64,000 bases of DNA from an uncultured Elusimicrobia bacterium (lineage in GTDB: Bacteria > Elusimicrobiota > Elusimicrobia > UBA1565 > UBA9628), in contig CAIKVT010000029.1 of assembly GCA_903830945.1 (NCBI GenBank), positions 124,001-188,000 of the forward strand. Direction: 5' to 3'. Positions 8,560 through 16,756 of this stretch are shown here, piece after piece. Positions within the stretch are counted from its first letter, which is position 1; every line of letters starts with the position of its first letter. Below the pieces are notes generated by a model, which was not told the origin of the DNA, searched no databases, and saw only the letters and a list, made by a program, of their open reading frames with translations. The translations under genes were made by a program, and so were the position numbers.

Positions 8560-10050
8560 TTAGGCCAAATATCGGTCCAATATCACCTGCGAAGGCAGCC
8601 TGCCCACCTGCGACGACTGGTAAGGGTGGTCCCAGTCCGGCGGCCTGCCGTTCTGGAACAAGCCGGCATCGTATGATTTCTTCGGGGCCATGTACGCCCA
8701 TGCCATAGCGGCCAAGGCGGCGCCGCCGCAGACCATCATCAAAATATTCATACTGCCCGACATCGCCAAATGATTCGCCTCGTCACCTGTTCCTGCGCCG
8801 ACACTGAGCGCTCCAGCCATCAAAACACCTGCGCCGGCCACCATAAACCCGCCAGCCAGGCACAACAATTGTCCCTGCAATGGCTGGCCGTATTTTCCGC
8901 CGCCGATCTCCGCGCCCAAAGCAATCACGCCGAGAGCGACTGCCGCGGCTAATCCAGCCAGGATACCGACCCACATATGAATCTGCGCGGCTCCCAAACC
9001 TGCTGCAAACTTCATCTTGGCAACCATACTGGCCGCGAAGAGCAGCCCCGCGGCCAACATCGTCAACAGCATCGCGGTGTTGATAGCCGCCTGCCAGGGT
9101 GTGACGTTGGACCCGGTGACCGAGGGGACCGCTGAAGAGGGGAATTGATTGCCGCTCGATCCGCCGCCGGGATTGACCTTGGGAGTCTGATCTGCCGCCG
9201 AGTTCTGCGCGCCGGCCGATGAATTTTCACTCGCCGACGCCGGGGAAGGAGCCGCGGCGTTTCCGTCATAGGTGCGGCCCGCGCCCTGACTGCTCGTCGC
9301 GCCGGCCTGATCATGACGAACCGCGCCGAGCTGCTTGACGGCTCCCCCTCCCATAGTGCGCGAGCGCAGCGCCTGGAGACCGCCCGTCCCGGCCCGGGAT
9401 GCGGCCATGCCTGAAAGATTTCCGCCAGTTCCGGCCGTAAGCGAAGCCGCGTTTTTCGCCGCCCCGGCGGAGCCCAAAAGGGAGGCGCTGCTGCCCGAGC
9501 CGGACGCGGGGGGCAGCGCTCCGATCTTATGGTCCGTCTTGAGCTTGGCGACCGTGCTCCCCAAAGCATTGTCGTTCTTGAGCGGCGGCGGCGCGGCCGA
9601 AGCCGAAGCGTCGGCCGGGGCGGCTGAAGCCGCCGGCGCGGCCTGGTCCTGCGGCGCAGCCTCGCCCTTGGAGTTGGCGTCCGCCAGATATTGCAAGGAC
9701 TGTGAGACCCCGTTGGCCGAAGTGGGAGCGTCCTTTCCGGCCGCGTCCTTGGGCTTGGGAGCGAAAAGCCGGGAGAAGCTCGCGTCGCTGCGGTCCGAGG
9801 CTGTAGGGCCGAAGAGCTTGTAAGCGACCACGCCCAAAGAGCCCGCGACCGTGGTCCCGACCAGAATGAGCCCGATGATGCCGGCCTTGGTGGCCAGCAG
9901 GCCACCCGCGCCCAGAAGCCCGCCAAACCCTCCGCCGCCGGATGCGGAGCCAAAACGGAACAGGAGTGCGGCCAGACCGCTGCGCTTCTTCTCTTGCTCT
10001 TCCCGGTTGACTTCCAGATTTATCTTAGGAAGATCAGTTTCTTGGCCCAT
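8560..10050 (-). CDS. Low-complexity membrane protein, paralogue of neighbours (496 aa)
   Basis: Family not recognised. Same layout as the two genes after it: charged N-terminus (EEQEKKR), membrane segment about 55-78, Ala/Pro/Ser-rich region (110-310), the motif NVTPWQ at about residue 315 (also in the 5359-6933 product), then about four membrane segments (322-345, 350-380, 393-415, 430-454) and a hydrophilic tail of about 40 residues not found in the others. No Cys pair precedes the membrane block. A GGAGG ribosome site lies just upstream of the ATG. Gaps to its neighbours are 15 and 19 nt, so one transcript is likely. Confidence 0.8.
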   Translation of the reverse strand: MGQETDLPKINLEVNREEQEKKRSGLAALLFRFGSASGGGGFGGLLGAGGLLATKAGIIGLILVGTTVAGSLGVVAYKLFGPTASDRSDASFSRLFAPKPKDAAGKDAPTSANGVSQSLQYLADANSKGEAAPQDQAAPAASAAPADASASAAPPPLKNDNALGSTVAKLKTDHKIGALPPASGSGSSASLLGSAGAAKNAASLTAGTGGNLSGMAASRAGTGGLQALRSRTMGGGAVKQLGAVRHDQAGATSSQGAGRTYDGNAAAPSPASASENSSAGAQNSAADQTPKVNPGGGSSGNQFPSSAVPSVTGSNVTPWQAAINTAMLLTMLAAGLLFAASMVAKMKFAAGLGAAQIHMWVGILAGLAAAVALGVIALGAEIGGGKYGQPLQGQLLCLAGGFMVAGAGVLMAGALSVGAGTGDEANHLAMSGSMNILMMVCGGAALAAMAWAYMAPKKSYDAGLFQNGRPPDWDHPYQSSQVGRLPSQVILDRYLA

Positions 10051-10069
10051 ACTTCCTCCCCATTTATTG

Positions 10070-11137
10070 TCATTGTGCGGATGCTGGTAAATTTGTTATT
10101 GCCTTGTCTGTAGATATCTTTGACGTCGTTTGCAAGATGAAGGGATTGTTGGCAGTCCCAGCCGCAGCCCCGGTGCCGAAGATGCTGCCGCATATCCCCG
10201 TGACCACCCCGCCGACCACGGCGCTGATGACCATCATCATGATGGCCTTGCGCATCTCCTCGCCCTCGTCCTTGGTGGCAGCCGCGAATTTCCCAGGCAC
10301 GGGCTCGATCTTGTAAGCATTGGCATTGGGATCGTTGGGTTTAAGATTCCCGGGAACGCTATCCAAGCCCGCGTAGGAACCGCCCAAAGGCGCGCCCCCG
10401 CCCCCGATGGCCGAGCCGCCGCGGCTGCCGTCGAAACCGACTCCGGACATTGCCCGAGAAGCGTCGGCGCTCTTGGCCATGAGCGCGGTCTGACCCTGGG
10501 AGGACGCCCCTTTTAAGGAATTCATAATAGGCTTGCCGCCCTGGTTGCCGGCGCCGGGATCGCCCGAGCCCAGGCCTCTGGTCGTGATCATACCGGGCTT
10601 GGCAACGCTCGTGCCAAAAGCGCCCATCGCAGGAGAGCCGGAGTTCGCCCCGCTGCCGCCGCCGCTGCCCAGTCCGGTCAGCGAGCTGAAATTTCCCTTG
10701 GGCGGAGTGAAGCCCTTCTGGGGAGTCGCGCCGCCCCAGCTTGCGGATGCGGTCTTGCGGCTGACCTCTTTAAGAGCGTCGACGAAAGACGCGGAGCCGG
10801 TGCCGGTCATCGGCGCGCCCGGAGCCGCGGCCCCCGTTGCCGCCTCGGGCGGAGCCTGATAAAGAGACGACGTGGATTCGCCGTCCGCCTTCTTCTTGCC
10901 ATAGGCGCCATCCATTGACAGATCGTACGCGGAGCCGGGAGCGCCGCTGGGGTTGGCCATGCTGTCCAGGCTCTGATTCTCGGTTCTGAGGCCGTGCGTG
11001 CGCACGGAGCCGGACCCAACGGAAGTATCCATCAAGGGCACGCAGACCCAGGCTCCGACACCCGCGAAGCCAAGGAGAATGACCCACCAGTACTTCTTAA
11101 ACGGGTCGTTGCCCTTCTTGATCTTGATGATGTTCAT
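10070..11137 (-). CDS. Exported Gly/Ser/Ala-rich membrane protein, first of a four-gene unit (355 aa)
   Basis: Family not recognised. Short basic N-terminus (KIKKG), membrane segment about 16-33, low-complexity Gly/Ser/Pro region (60-270), then a hydrophobic segment about 300-325 rich in Met, Val and Gly, and a short tail. It looks like a reduced relative of the three paralogues that follow it. It is the first gene after the 11178-11206 promoter and is followed by 8560, 7024 and 5359 with short gaps. It may be a minor or adaptor component of the same envelope structure (inference). Confidence 0.78.
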   Translation of the reverse strand: MNIIKIKKGNDPFKKYWWVILLGFAGVGAWVCVPLMDTSVGSGSVRTHGLRTENQSLDSMANPSGAPGSAYDLSMDGAYGKKKADGESTSSLYQAPPEAATGAAAPGAPMTGTGSASFVDALKEVSRKTASASWGGATPQKGFTPPKGNFSSLTGLGSGGGSGANSGSPAMGAFGTSVAKPGMITTRGLGSGDPGAGNQGGKPIMNSLKGASSQGQTALMAKSADASRAMSGVGFDGSRGGSAIGGGGAPLGGSYAGLDSVPGNLKPNDPNANAYKIEPVPGKFAAATKDEGEEMRKAIMMMVISAVVGGVVTGICGSIFGTGAAAGTANNPFILQTTSKISTDKAITNLPASAQ

Positions 11138-11177
11138 ACCAGCGGCCCTGAGACTGCGATGGACTCCGACACGCTCA

Positions 11178-11206
11178 GTTTAGCCTCCGGCTATAGCTTT
11201 GTCAAG
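11178..11206 (-). promoter_or_regulatory. Sigma70-type promoter for the 11137-to-5359 operon
   Basis: On the minus strand: TTGACA, 17-nt spacer, TAAACT. Transcription would start near 11171, about 34 nt before the ATG at 11137. It sits in the 125-nt gap after the FtsH-like gene, so the low-complexity proteins can be expressed independently of the protease. Confidence 0.78.
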
Positions 11207-11262
11207 AGAAACCGTTTTCCTTACTGTATTTTTACCAATGGACCCACGTGCCAGCCGAAAGG

Positions 11263-12972
11263 CTAAAGCGCAGGCGCGGACGCGACGCCGTCCTGCATGC
11301 CCTCAGGAGCGGCGTTGGCCGTCATGGGCGGGGATAAGGGGATGGGCCTGGGCGGCTTACCGTACTCCAGGAAAATGCTCACGATTTCATCATAATCGAG
11401 CTCTTCGCGCCGCAGAAGTTCCGCCGCGAAACGATCGAGGATGCGGGATTCAGTCCTGAGGACCTGATCCACTTCAACCATGCAATCATGAAGTATGCGC
11501 TGGGTCTCCATGTTGAGCTTCTCCTTAAGAGCCTCAGAGAGCTGATTCCCCTTCATGGACTGGCCCGCGGGGATGATGGAGAAGTCGCCGATGAGGCCAC
11601 CCTCGCCCATGCCCAGGCTCCAGACCATGTCGTGGGCGACCGTCATGGCGCTGGTGAAGTCGGATGAGACCCCGCTGGTCGTCACGCCGTAGCGGATCTT
11701 CTCTGCCGCATAGCCGCCCAAAGAAGTCTTGATGTGGCCAAGCAGCCGGTTGCGATCGGACAGGTGGAGCTCCTCGCGCGGGATATGGTGAACAACTCCC
11801 AAAGTGCCCGCCCGCTGGACGATCGAGGCTTTGAACACGTCGTCCGTAGGATGCATGAGATAAAGAACGATCAGATGGCCGGCCTCGTGGTAGGCCACCA
11901 TCTCCCGCTCCCGCGGCGACATGGTCAGGCGATGGGCCACGCCGAGCTCGATGCGCTCCAGCGCCGTGGAGAGGTCCCTGTAGTTGATGAGCTCCCGCCG
12001 ATCCCGGACCGCCACCAAAGCGGCCTCCTTAAGTATGTTCTCGATCTCGGCAGGGGTCTTAAAGACCGCCTTGCGCGCCAGGCGCGCCAGATCCACGGCC
12101 GGGTCGAGATGGATCTTGCGGGCATAGTACTCGAAGATCTCCTGACGCTCCTGAAGATTGGGCCGCCCGATGCTGATAGTGCGGTCGAAGCGTCCAGGAC
12201 GCATCAAGGCGGGGTCGAGGACCTCCTCCCGCGCGTTCATGGCACCGATGACCACGATGTGGCTCTCGTCGTCGGTCAGGCCGTCCATCTCCACGAGGAG
12301 CTGGTTCAAGGTGCTGTTGGACTCGGAGGAGCCGCCGAACGCGTCCATGAACGTGCGCTGCTTGCCGACGACCTCGAGCTCGTCGATAAAGATGATACAG
12401 GCGCCGTAGGCGCGGGCGTACTGCCGGGCCTGCTTGAAGAGCTTGCGCACGCGCGAGGCCCCCACGCCCACGAAGACCTCCACGAACTCCGAGCCCGCTG
12501 TTGAAAGGAAAGGAATGCCGGCCTCGGTGGCGATGGCCTTGGCCAGCATGGTTTTGCCGCAGCCCGGAGGCCCGATCATGAGCATGCCGTGCAGGATCTT
12601 GCCGCCCACGCGCTTGAGGGCCGCGCGGTCCTTGATGAGCTGCACCATCTCCCAGGCTTCGCGCTTGGCTTCGGTCAGGCCGATGACGTCCGTAAAGCGC
12701 ACCTTGACCTGGGAAGCGTCGACCTTCGATTTGCGCAGCTGCGCGAATCCCCCTCCGTACTGCAGGAGGTAGAGGAATCCCACGAAGACCAAGGTCTGCA
12801 GGATGCCCCAGGGCAACGAGGCCACGTTGATGCCCACGATGTAGCGCCGGACGCTCTCCTCCATGCCGGACATGTACCAGACCGGGATGAGGATGGCGAC
12901 GATGAAGCCGACCACGATGGCGACCCACAGCCAGTTGCGCTGAAAGAAGAGACGGATTTTAGCCCAGACCAT
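11263..12972 (-). CDS. FtsH-like membrane AAA ATPase-zinc protease (569 aa)
   Basis: A membrane-anchored ATP-dependent protease of the FtsH/M41 family. Two membrane segments (about 14-34 and 53-72) are separated by only some 20 residues, far shorter than the usual periplasmic domain. The AAA module has Walker A GPPGCGKT (134-141), Walker B IIFIDE (193-198) and an arginine-finger region RPGRFDR (258-264). The zinc site HEAGH is at 362-366, and the SSDFTSA stretch later supplies the expected third ligand. All catalytic residues look intact. The position after Walker B reads DELEVVGKQR where classical FtsH has DEIDAVGRQR, and the C-terminus is Pro/Ala-rich. Its place between TadE/TadG-like genes and the low-complexity proteins suggests a dedicated paralogue for quality control of that system (inference). 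Confidence 0.9.
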   Translation of the reverse strand: MVWAKIRLFFQRNWLWVAIVVGFIVAILIPVWYMSGMEESVRRYIVGINVASLPWGILQTLVFVGFLYLLQYGGGFAQLRKSKVDASQVKVRFTDVIGLTEAKREAWEMVQLIKDRAALKRVGGKILHGMLMIGPPGCGKTMLAKAIATEAGIPFLSTAGSEFVEVFVGVGASRVRKLFKQARQYARAYGACIIFIDELEVVGKQRTFMDAFGGSSESNSTLNQLLVEMDGLTDDESHIVVIGAMNAREEVLDPALMRPGRFDRTISIGRPNLQERQEIFEYYARKIHLDPAVDLARLARKAVFKTPAEIENILKEAALVAVRDRRELINYRDLSTALERIELGVAHRLTMSPREREMVAYHEAGHLIVLYLMHPTDDVFKASIVQRAGTLGVVHHIPREELHLSDRNRLLGHIKTSLGGYAAEKIRYGVTTSGVSSDFTSAMTVAHDMVWSLGMGEGGLIGDFSIIPAGQSMKGNQLSEALKEKLNMETQRILHDCMVEVDQVLRTESRILDRFAAELLRREELDYDEIVSIFLEYGKPPRPIPLSPPMTANAAPEGMQDGVASAPAL

Positions 12973-12978
12973 GTTTTT

Positions 12979-12984
12979 AGTTTA
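12979..12984 (-). promoter_or_regulatory. Candidate -10 box for a leaderless FtsH-like transcript
   Basis: TAAACT on the minus strand ends 6 nt before the ATG at 12972, so transcription would start at or near the A of the ATG. No good -35 box is seen 16-18 nt upstream, which lowers confidence. Confidence 0.35.
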
Positions 12985-13030
12985 GCATTTCAACAACGCG
13001 CCTTTGGAAAAAGCGTAAAATCCGTAAAGG

Positions 13031-13047
13031 CCTGACCCCATCAGGCG
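13031..13047 (-). terminator. Possible weak terminator hairpin after the TadE-like gene
   Basis: A 6-bp stem (GCCTGA/TCAGGC, loop of 5) lies directly after the stop of the 13048 gene and is followed on the minus strand by CTTTACGGATTTT. The T-run is interrupted, so termination may be partial. Confidence 0.35.
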
Positions 13048-13533
13048 TCAGGGCGCGATACCAGGCAGGATGAAGGCGATGGGCCGGTCGCGGTTAGGCA
13101 CATATTTGGTCACCTCGAAACCGAAACCTTGATTCTTCATGAAAGGCATGCTGATCGGATTTGTACAAACCGTCAGGGTCACGACCTGCCAGACCTGAGT
13201 GCGATTGATGCCCAATCCGACCGTCTGACCCTGCGGACATCTGTGCCCGAGACCCAGGAAACCCTGCGCGGGCGTGTTATAGCCGACGTATGTCAGGACC
13301 TTATCCTGGATATCGCTTTGGAGCTGGTTGTCCGCGCCCACGAAGTTCGCGTTGCGATGAGATTCAAGCTGCCAGCGACGGGCCGCGTAGAAAGACGCGA
13401 TCTCGACCTTCTGCACGAGGATGAGCAGGGCGTAGATCTTGGCGAAAGCGAAGAGGAAGAACATGAACAGGGGAAAGAGCAAGACCGTCTCGGTCATGGC
13501 CTGCCCGGACCTGCGCCGCCGGAAGAGCCTCAT
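13048..13533 (-). CDS. TadE-like pseudopilin (161 aa)
   Basis: TadE-type minor pilin or pseudopilin of a Tad pilus. The N-terminus has the class III prepilin pattern: basic leader RRRRSG, then QAMTETVLLFPLFMFFLFAF, a hydrophobic segment with Glu near position 5 of the predicted mature chain; cleavage by a TadV-type peptidase would fall after Gly. The remainder (35-161) is a periplasmic domain with a Cys pair (HRCPQG and TVCTN). The ATG overlaps the stop of the TadG-like gene as ATGA, so the two are translationally coupled. This second TadE copy is far from the Tad core and probably serves the downstream low-complexity system (inference). Confidence 0.75.
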   Translation of the reverse strand: MRLFRRRRSGQAMTETVLLFPLFMFFLFAFAKIYALLILVQKVEIASFYAARRWQLESHRNANFVGADNQLQSDIQDKVLTYVGYNTPAQGFLGLGHRCPQGQTVGLGINRTQVWQVVTLTVCTNPISMPFMKNQGFGFEVTKYVPNRDRPIAFILPGIAP

Positions 13534-14768
13534 GGGTAGGTTCTCACCTGGAATTTCGGCGTCGGATTGGGCCAGACCGAGGCCCTGATGCCGCTGCCGT
13601 AGCCGTCTATGGCCACGCTGACATGGACGGTAGGCCCCCCGCCGGGGAAATCGGCCATGAAGTCGTGGTTGAAGTAGTTCTTGGAAACGACGAATTTATC
13701 CCCCTCCCCGCCCCAGAACTGATTGACTGGGACGCCCCGACTCCCATACTGGCTCTCGCTCCGAGCCGCGTTGAGCGTGCCGTCATGGATGGGGTAGCCC
13801 TTGTGCACGCCCGTGATGCCGTCGCTGACCGTCATGAGTTGGAAAAGGCCGTGGCATCCATTGATAGGGCTGGCCATCTGGGGGACATCCACGGGCGAAT
13901 AGACCTGCCAGGGCTGGAACATGCTGCCGGTGGGCTTGTTCCCGTAGAAATTGACGTACTGGTAGCAATGATACTGAAGGCCGCTGCCCAGGCCCCAATT
14001 GCCGATGCCGCTATCGAATGCCTTCGCCGCGTTCGCAGCGCTGTTGATGTCGGATCCGGTATTAAGCCAATAGGATTTCCTCAGGAAGTTGTGCCCGCTG
14101 CCCCCCGAGCCGGCCAGGCGCATGAGCACCGAGTACTGCGCGTCCTCGACTGAGCCGAGCAGCTGGTATATCTGGACATAGAGCTTGTAGATCGCGTTGG
14201 CGTCGTCCCAGTTGAGCCAGAAGGCGTTGGCGTCGTCTCCCTTTTCCAGGCCCGTCAGGATCGTGATGCATGGAGTTTTTCCGCTGGGCGAGCATGTCTG
14301 GGAATCGATGGAAGACGCGTCGTCGTTTTTGGCGCTGCCGAGGCCCCCGTAGCGGATGTCCCAGGAACCGTCGCTGCCGCCGTATTTGTCGTCATGCCTT
14401 GGCTGGCAGTCGCCGTTGCGCTGGGGGAATACGCCGTTCTTGCAGAGGATCGTCCAAAGCCGCTTATCGTCGGGGCCCTTGCCCGCGCAACCGGCTTTCA
14501 TCGAGCAGTCGAGGTTGGTGTCGAAGAACCCCTCGTCGAAGATTCGCATGGGGAAAGCGCCGTTGACATAGGCCGTGCGGTTTAAAAAATCGGAATAGTT
14601 GGTCATCTCGACGAACACGGCCGCGTCGATGGCGAATTGATGGCGGATCTTTTCGCGGGAGAGCTTCGCCGTCTCATAGATGAGATAGACGAAAAGCATG
14701 AGGGTCGGGAACAGGAAGAGGGCGGGGATGATGACCTGCCCCATGCGGCCTCGACGACGGAGTATCAT
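13530..14768 (-). CDS. TadG-like pseudopilin (412 aa)
   Basis: A large pseudopilin-like protein. The first 35 residues have a basic leader (LRRRGRMG) and then QVIIPALFLFPTLMLFVYLI, as in TadG/TadE N-termini. A helix with ETAKLSREKIRHQFAIDAA follows, a pattern common in TadG. The rest is a large exported domain with several Cys and many Asn, Gly and Trp. I see no von Willebrand A motif, which many TadG proteins have. The ATG at 14768 is chosen; an in-frame TTG at 14804 would add 12 residues, and neither has a clear ribosome site. It precedes and overlaps the TadE-like gene, supporting a paired role. Confidence 0.7.
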   Translation of the reverse strand: MILRRRGRMGQVIIPALFLFPTLMLFVYLIYETAKLSREKIRHQFAIDAAVFVEMTNYSDFLNRTAYVNGAFPMRIFDEGFFDTNLDCSMKAGCAGKGPDDKRLWTILCKNGVFPQRNGDCQPRHDDKYGGSDGSWDIRYGGLGSAKNDDASSIDSQTCSPSGKTPCITILTGLEKGDDANAFWLNWDDANAIYKLYVQIYQLLGSVEDAQYSVLMRLAGSGGSGHNFLRKSYWLNTGSDINSAANAAKAFDSGIGNWGLGSGLQYHCYQYVNFYGNKPTGSMFQPWQVYSPVDVPQMASPINGCHGLFQLMTVSDGITGVHKGYPIHDGTLNAARSESQYGSRGVPVNQFWGGEGDKFVVSKNYFNHDFMADFPGGGPTVHVSVAIDGYGSGIRASVWPNPTPKFQVRTYP

Positions 14769-14850
14769 CCCTAGAATGTTAGCCCGGAGCCTGTTAAAAA
14801 TCAAGGCCAGGACTGTTAAATCTTGGTGAGGCAGGAGGGCGGCCCTGCGG

Positions 14851-15894
14851 TCATACGGCCAGGAACTTCGCGGTTTCCTCGATATCGAAGCTGACCTTGG
14901 CGGCCCCGAAGTCCAGGGACGTCGCGATGTGTTTCTGGAAAAGCCCGTCCTTGAAGCGATGGATGCGGAGCTGGAACGTGGTGGAAAAAAGTTCCCCGCG
15001 CACGCTCTCGACCTCGGCCCACAGGGCCCGGTCGCCCCAAGGCTTCATGGTCTCGGCCATGCAGGCCTGAAAAGCGGCGTATTCCTCGTCCGCCATGCGC
15101 ACGGTCGTACCCATGTTATAGACGAGCAGGCCCACGTCTTCCTCGACAGGGATGTTCTTCGCGATAAAGCCGGGGGCCAGCTCCGGCCGGCAAGGCACCA
15201 GCTGCACGAAGCTCGGGTCCCGAGAGACGCGGTCCAGGACCAGATCGGCGGCCTGATCCATCTCCTGGATAGCGCGCAAATTATCCGGGGGCACGGCCGC
15301 CGTGAGCCAGCGCCGCTGGTTGATATCGGAGAGCAGCAGGGGCTCCGGGTCGATCCCGATGCGGGCTGCGACCAGGTCCGAAGAGAAGCCCTTCTGCGGC
15401 TGCACCAAGTCCGCGGCGAGATCGAGACCCGCGCCCGCATTGACTTCGACGAGATAGAACTGCAGCAGGCGCTTGCGCTGGAAGAACAGCACGGCCGGGA
15501 CGATCCAGAGCGGAGCCCGAGCCGCCACGTAAGAGCGGCGATGCCCGGTCTTGAGCCGCTCAAAAAACGAGGCCGGCGCTTCCGCCAGGAACCGGTCCAA
15601 AGCCGGGGCCGGATCAGCCTCGGCCGTTCCTCCGCAGGAAGGGAAGTAGCGCACCAGAGGGTTGACCTCGTCGCTCAACGCCTCGTAGTGGACGGCCGTC
15701 AGGAAGAGGCCCCACGACTCAGTCCAGGCCACGAACTTACGCTTCTCCCAGGCCTTAAGGACCTTGGGCCACCACGCCGGGTCCCCCTGCCGGAGCACGG
15801 CGGCCAAGTGCCGGACCAAGGCGCCGGTCACAGGCTGGGCCTGCGTGACCAGCGCGGCGCGGTCCAACTGGGCCAGGAACAGCTCCTTGGTCAT
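14851..15894 (-). CDS. DUF2332-like protein (347 aa)
   Basis: A soluble protein resembling the DUF2332 family: GIDPEPLLLSD and RRWLTAAVPPDN (about residues 190-220) match the family pattern of a G-x-D-x-x-P stretch followed by R-W-L-x-A and a Pro-rich turn, then an Ala/Arg helix. The C-terminal half is alpha/beta with MGTTVRM and ends IEETAKFLAV. There is no signal peptide or membrane segment. The biochemical role of DUF2332 is not established. The start is the ATG at 15894; a TTG one codon upstream is less likely. It follows a NarL-type regulator by 9 nt and precedes the TadG-like gene, which is an unusual setting for the family. Confidence 0.6.
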   Translation of the reverse strand: MTKELFLAQLDRAALVTQAQPVTGALVRHLAAVLRQGDPAWWPKVLKAWEKRKFVAWTESWGLFLTAVHYEALSDEVNPLVRYFPSCGGTAEADPAPALDRFLAEAPASFFERLKTGHRRSYVAARAPLWIVPAVLFFQRKRLLQFYLVEVNAGAGLDLAADLVQPQKGFSSDLVAARIGIDPEPLLLSDINQRRWLTAAVPPDNLRAIQEMDQAADLVLDRVSRDPSFVQLVPCRPELAPGFIAKNIPVEEDVGLLVYNMGTTVRMADEEYAAFQACMAETMKPWGDRALWAEVESVRGELFSTTFQLRIHRFKDGLFQKHIATSLDFGAAKVSFDIEETAKFLAV

Positions 15895-15903
15895 CAAATT
15901 TCT

Positions 15904-16575
15904 TCAGGTTTCCTGCGGCGAAATGAGCCCCATCTCGATACCCTTGACCACGGCCTCCGTGCGATTGGAGACCTCGAGCTTCTGGAAGACGGCGTTCAAG
16001 TGGTTCTTGATGGTCTTGACCGAACAGTCCATCTTGGCCGCGATCGCCTTGTTGGAGAGGCCCGATCCCAGGAGCACCAGCACCCGGATCTCGGTTTTGG
16101 TCAGCGCCACCGGAGAGCCCTGCCCCTCGCCTGAGGCCATCTGGCGCAGCCCGGCGAGGAGTTTTCCCATGACCTGCTGGGGGATCATCACGCCGTCGTT
16201 GGCGAAGGCCTTCAGGGCGTTGACCAGCTCGGAGGCCGGCAGCATCTTCGAGAGATATCCGTTGGCGCCGGCCTGGATGGCCTCCATCACATGGGCCTCG
16301 TCCTCATAGCTGGATAGGATGAGGACGTTCGTGGCCGGACATTCCTTGCGGATCTGCCGCGTGGCTGAGATGCCGTCGATATACGGCAGCTTGATGTCCA
16401 TGAGGATCACGTCGGGCTTGAGCTTCTTGGCCTGGCGGATGACGTCCTGACCGTCGACGGCCTCACCGACCACCTCTACGATCCTCTCGTTTTCCAGAAG
16501 ATCCTTGATCCCTTCGCGGAACAGCGTCTGGTCGTCGGCGATCAGCACTCTGACTCTTTTCTTCGGCGTCGGCAT
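15904..16575 (-). CDS. NarL/FixJ-type response regulator (223 aa)
   Basis: DNA-binding response regulator. The receiver (8-125) has the acidic pair D14/D15, phosphoacceptor D60 in VILMDIKLP, and K110 in GYLSK. A LuxR-type helix-turn-helix follows (about 155-215: LTKTEIRVLVLLGSGLSNKA, then KTIKNHLNAVFQKL). All key residues are present, so it should be phosphorylated by a kinase, probably one of those just upstream. The ATG has an AAGGGGG ribosome site. It heads a unit with DUF2332, TadG-like and TadE-like genes, so it may control the pilus block. A structured two-hairpin element (16588-16649) lies in its leader. Confidence 0.92.
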   Translation of the reverse strand: MPTPKKRVRVLIADDQTLFREGIKDLLENERIVEVVGEAVDGQDVIRQAKKLKPDVILMDIKLPYIDGISATRQIRKECPATNVLILSSYEDEAHVMEAIQAGANGYLSKMLPASELVNALKAFANDGVMIPQQVMGKLLAGLRQMASGEGQGSPVALTKTEIRVLVLLGSGLSNKAIAAKMDCSVKTIKNHLNAVFQKLEVSNRTEAVVKGIEMGLISPQET

Positions 16576-16587
16576 GTCTGTCCCCCT

Positions 16588-16649
16588 TGAGCGCCTCAGC
16601 GCTCAGGCACTGACGGCCCTATAGAAAGTCACGTTGGCCGTCATGTGCC
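16588..16649 (-). repeat. Two-hairpin intergenic element, copy A
   Basis: In + strand order: a 7-bp hairpin (TGAGCGC-CTCA-GCGCTCA) then a 13-bp hairpin (arms 606-618 and 636-649) with one bulged T on the second arm and a 17-nt loop. Copies B-D have the same shape with different stem bases. It lies just before the response regulator start. Confidence 0.6.
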
Positions 16650-16668
16650 TCGCGACAAAAACCACCTG

Positions 16669-16674
16669 AGTATA
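16669..16674 (-). promoter_or_regulatory. Candidate -10 box for the NarL-type regulator
   Basis: TATACT on the minus strand, preceded by a T-rich tract (ATTATTTTTTTGA). Transcription would start near 16662, placing hairpin element A in the leader. No convincing -35 box. Confidence 0.35.
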
Positions 16675-16699
16675 TCAAAAAAATAATCACCGCCAGCCT

Positions 16700-16756
16700 C
16701 AACGCGACAGCGTTGGGCACTGATGGCCCTATGGGAAATTGTTCTGGCCATCATGC
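16700..16756 (-). repeat. Two-hairpin intergenic element, copy B
   Basis: Short hairpin CAACGC-GACA-GCGTTG then a longer hairpin with arms TGATGGCC/GGCCATCA and an asymmetric internal loop near the base. It overlaps the stop codon of the 16729 gene, so the last codons of that gene are part of the structure. Confidence 0.6.

Noticed and set aside
16681-16756. Element B plus the T-run as a standard terminator
   Set aside because: About 17 nt separate the last stem from the T-run, and the run overlaps the spacer of a candidate promoter.
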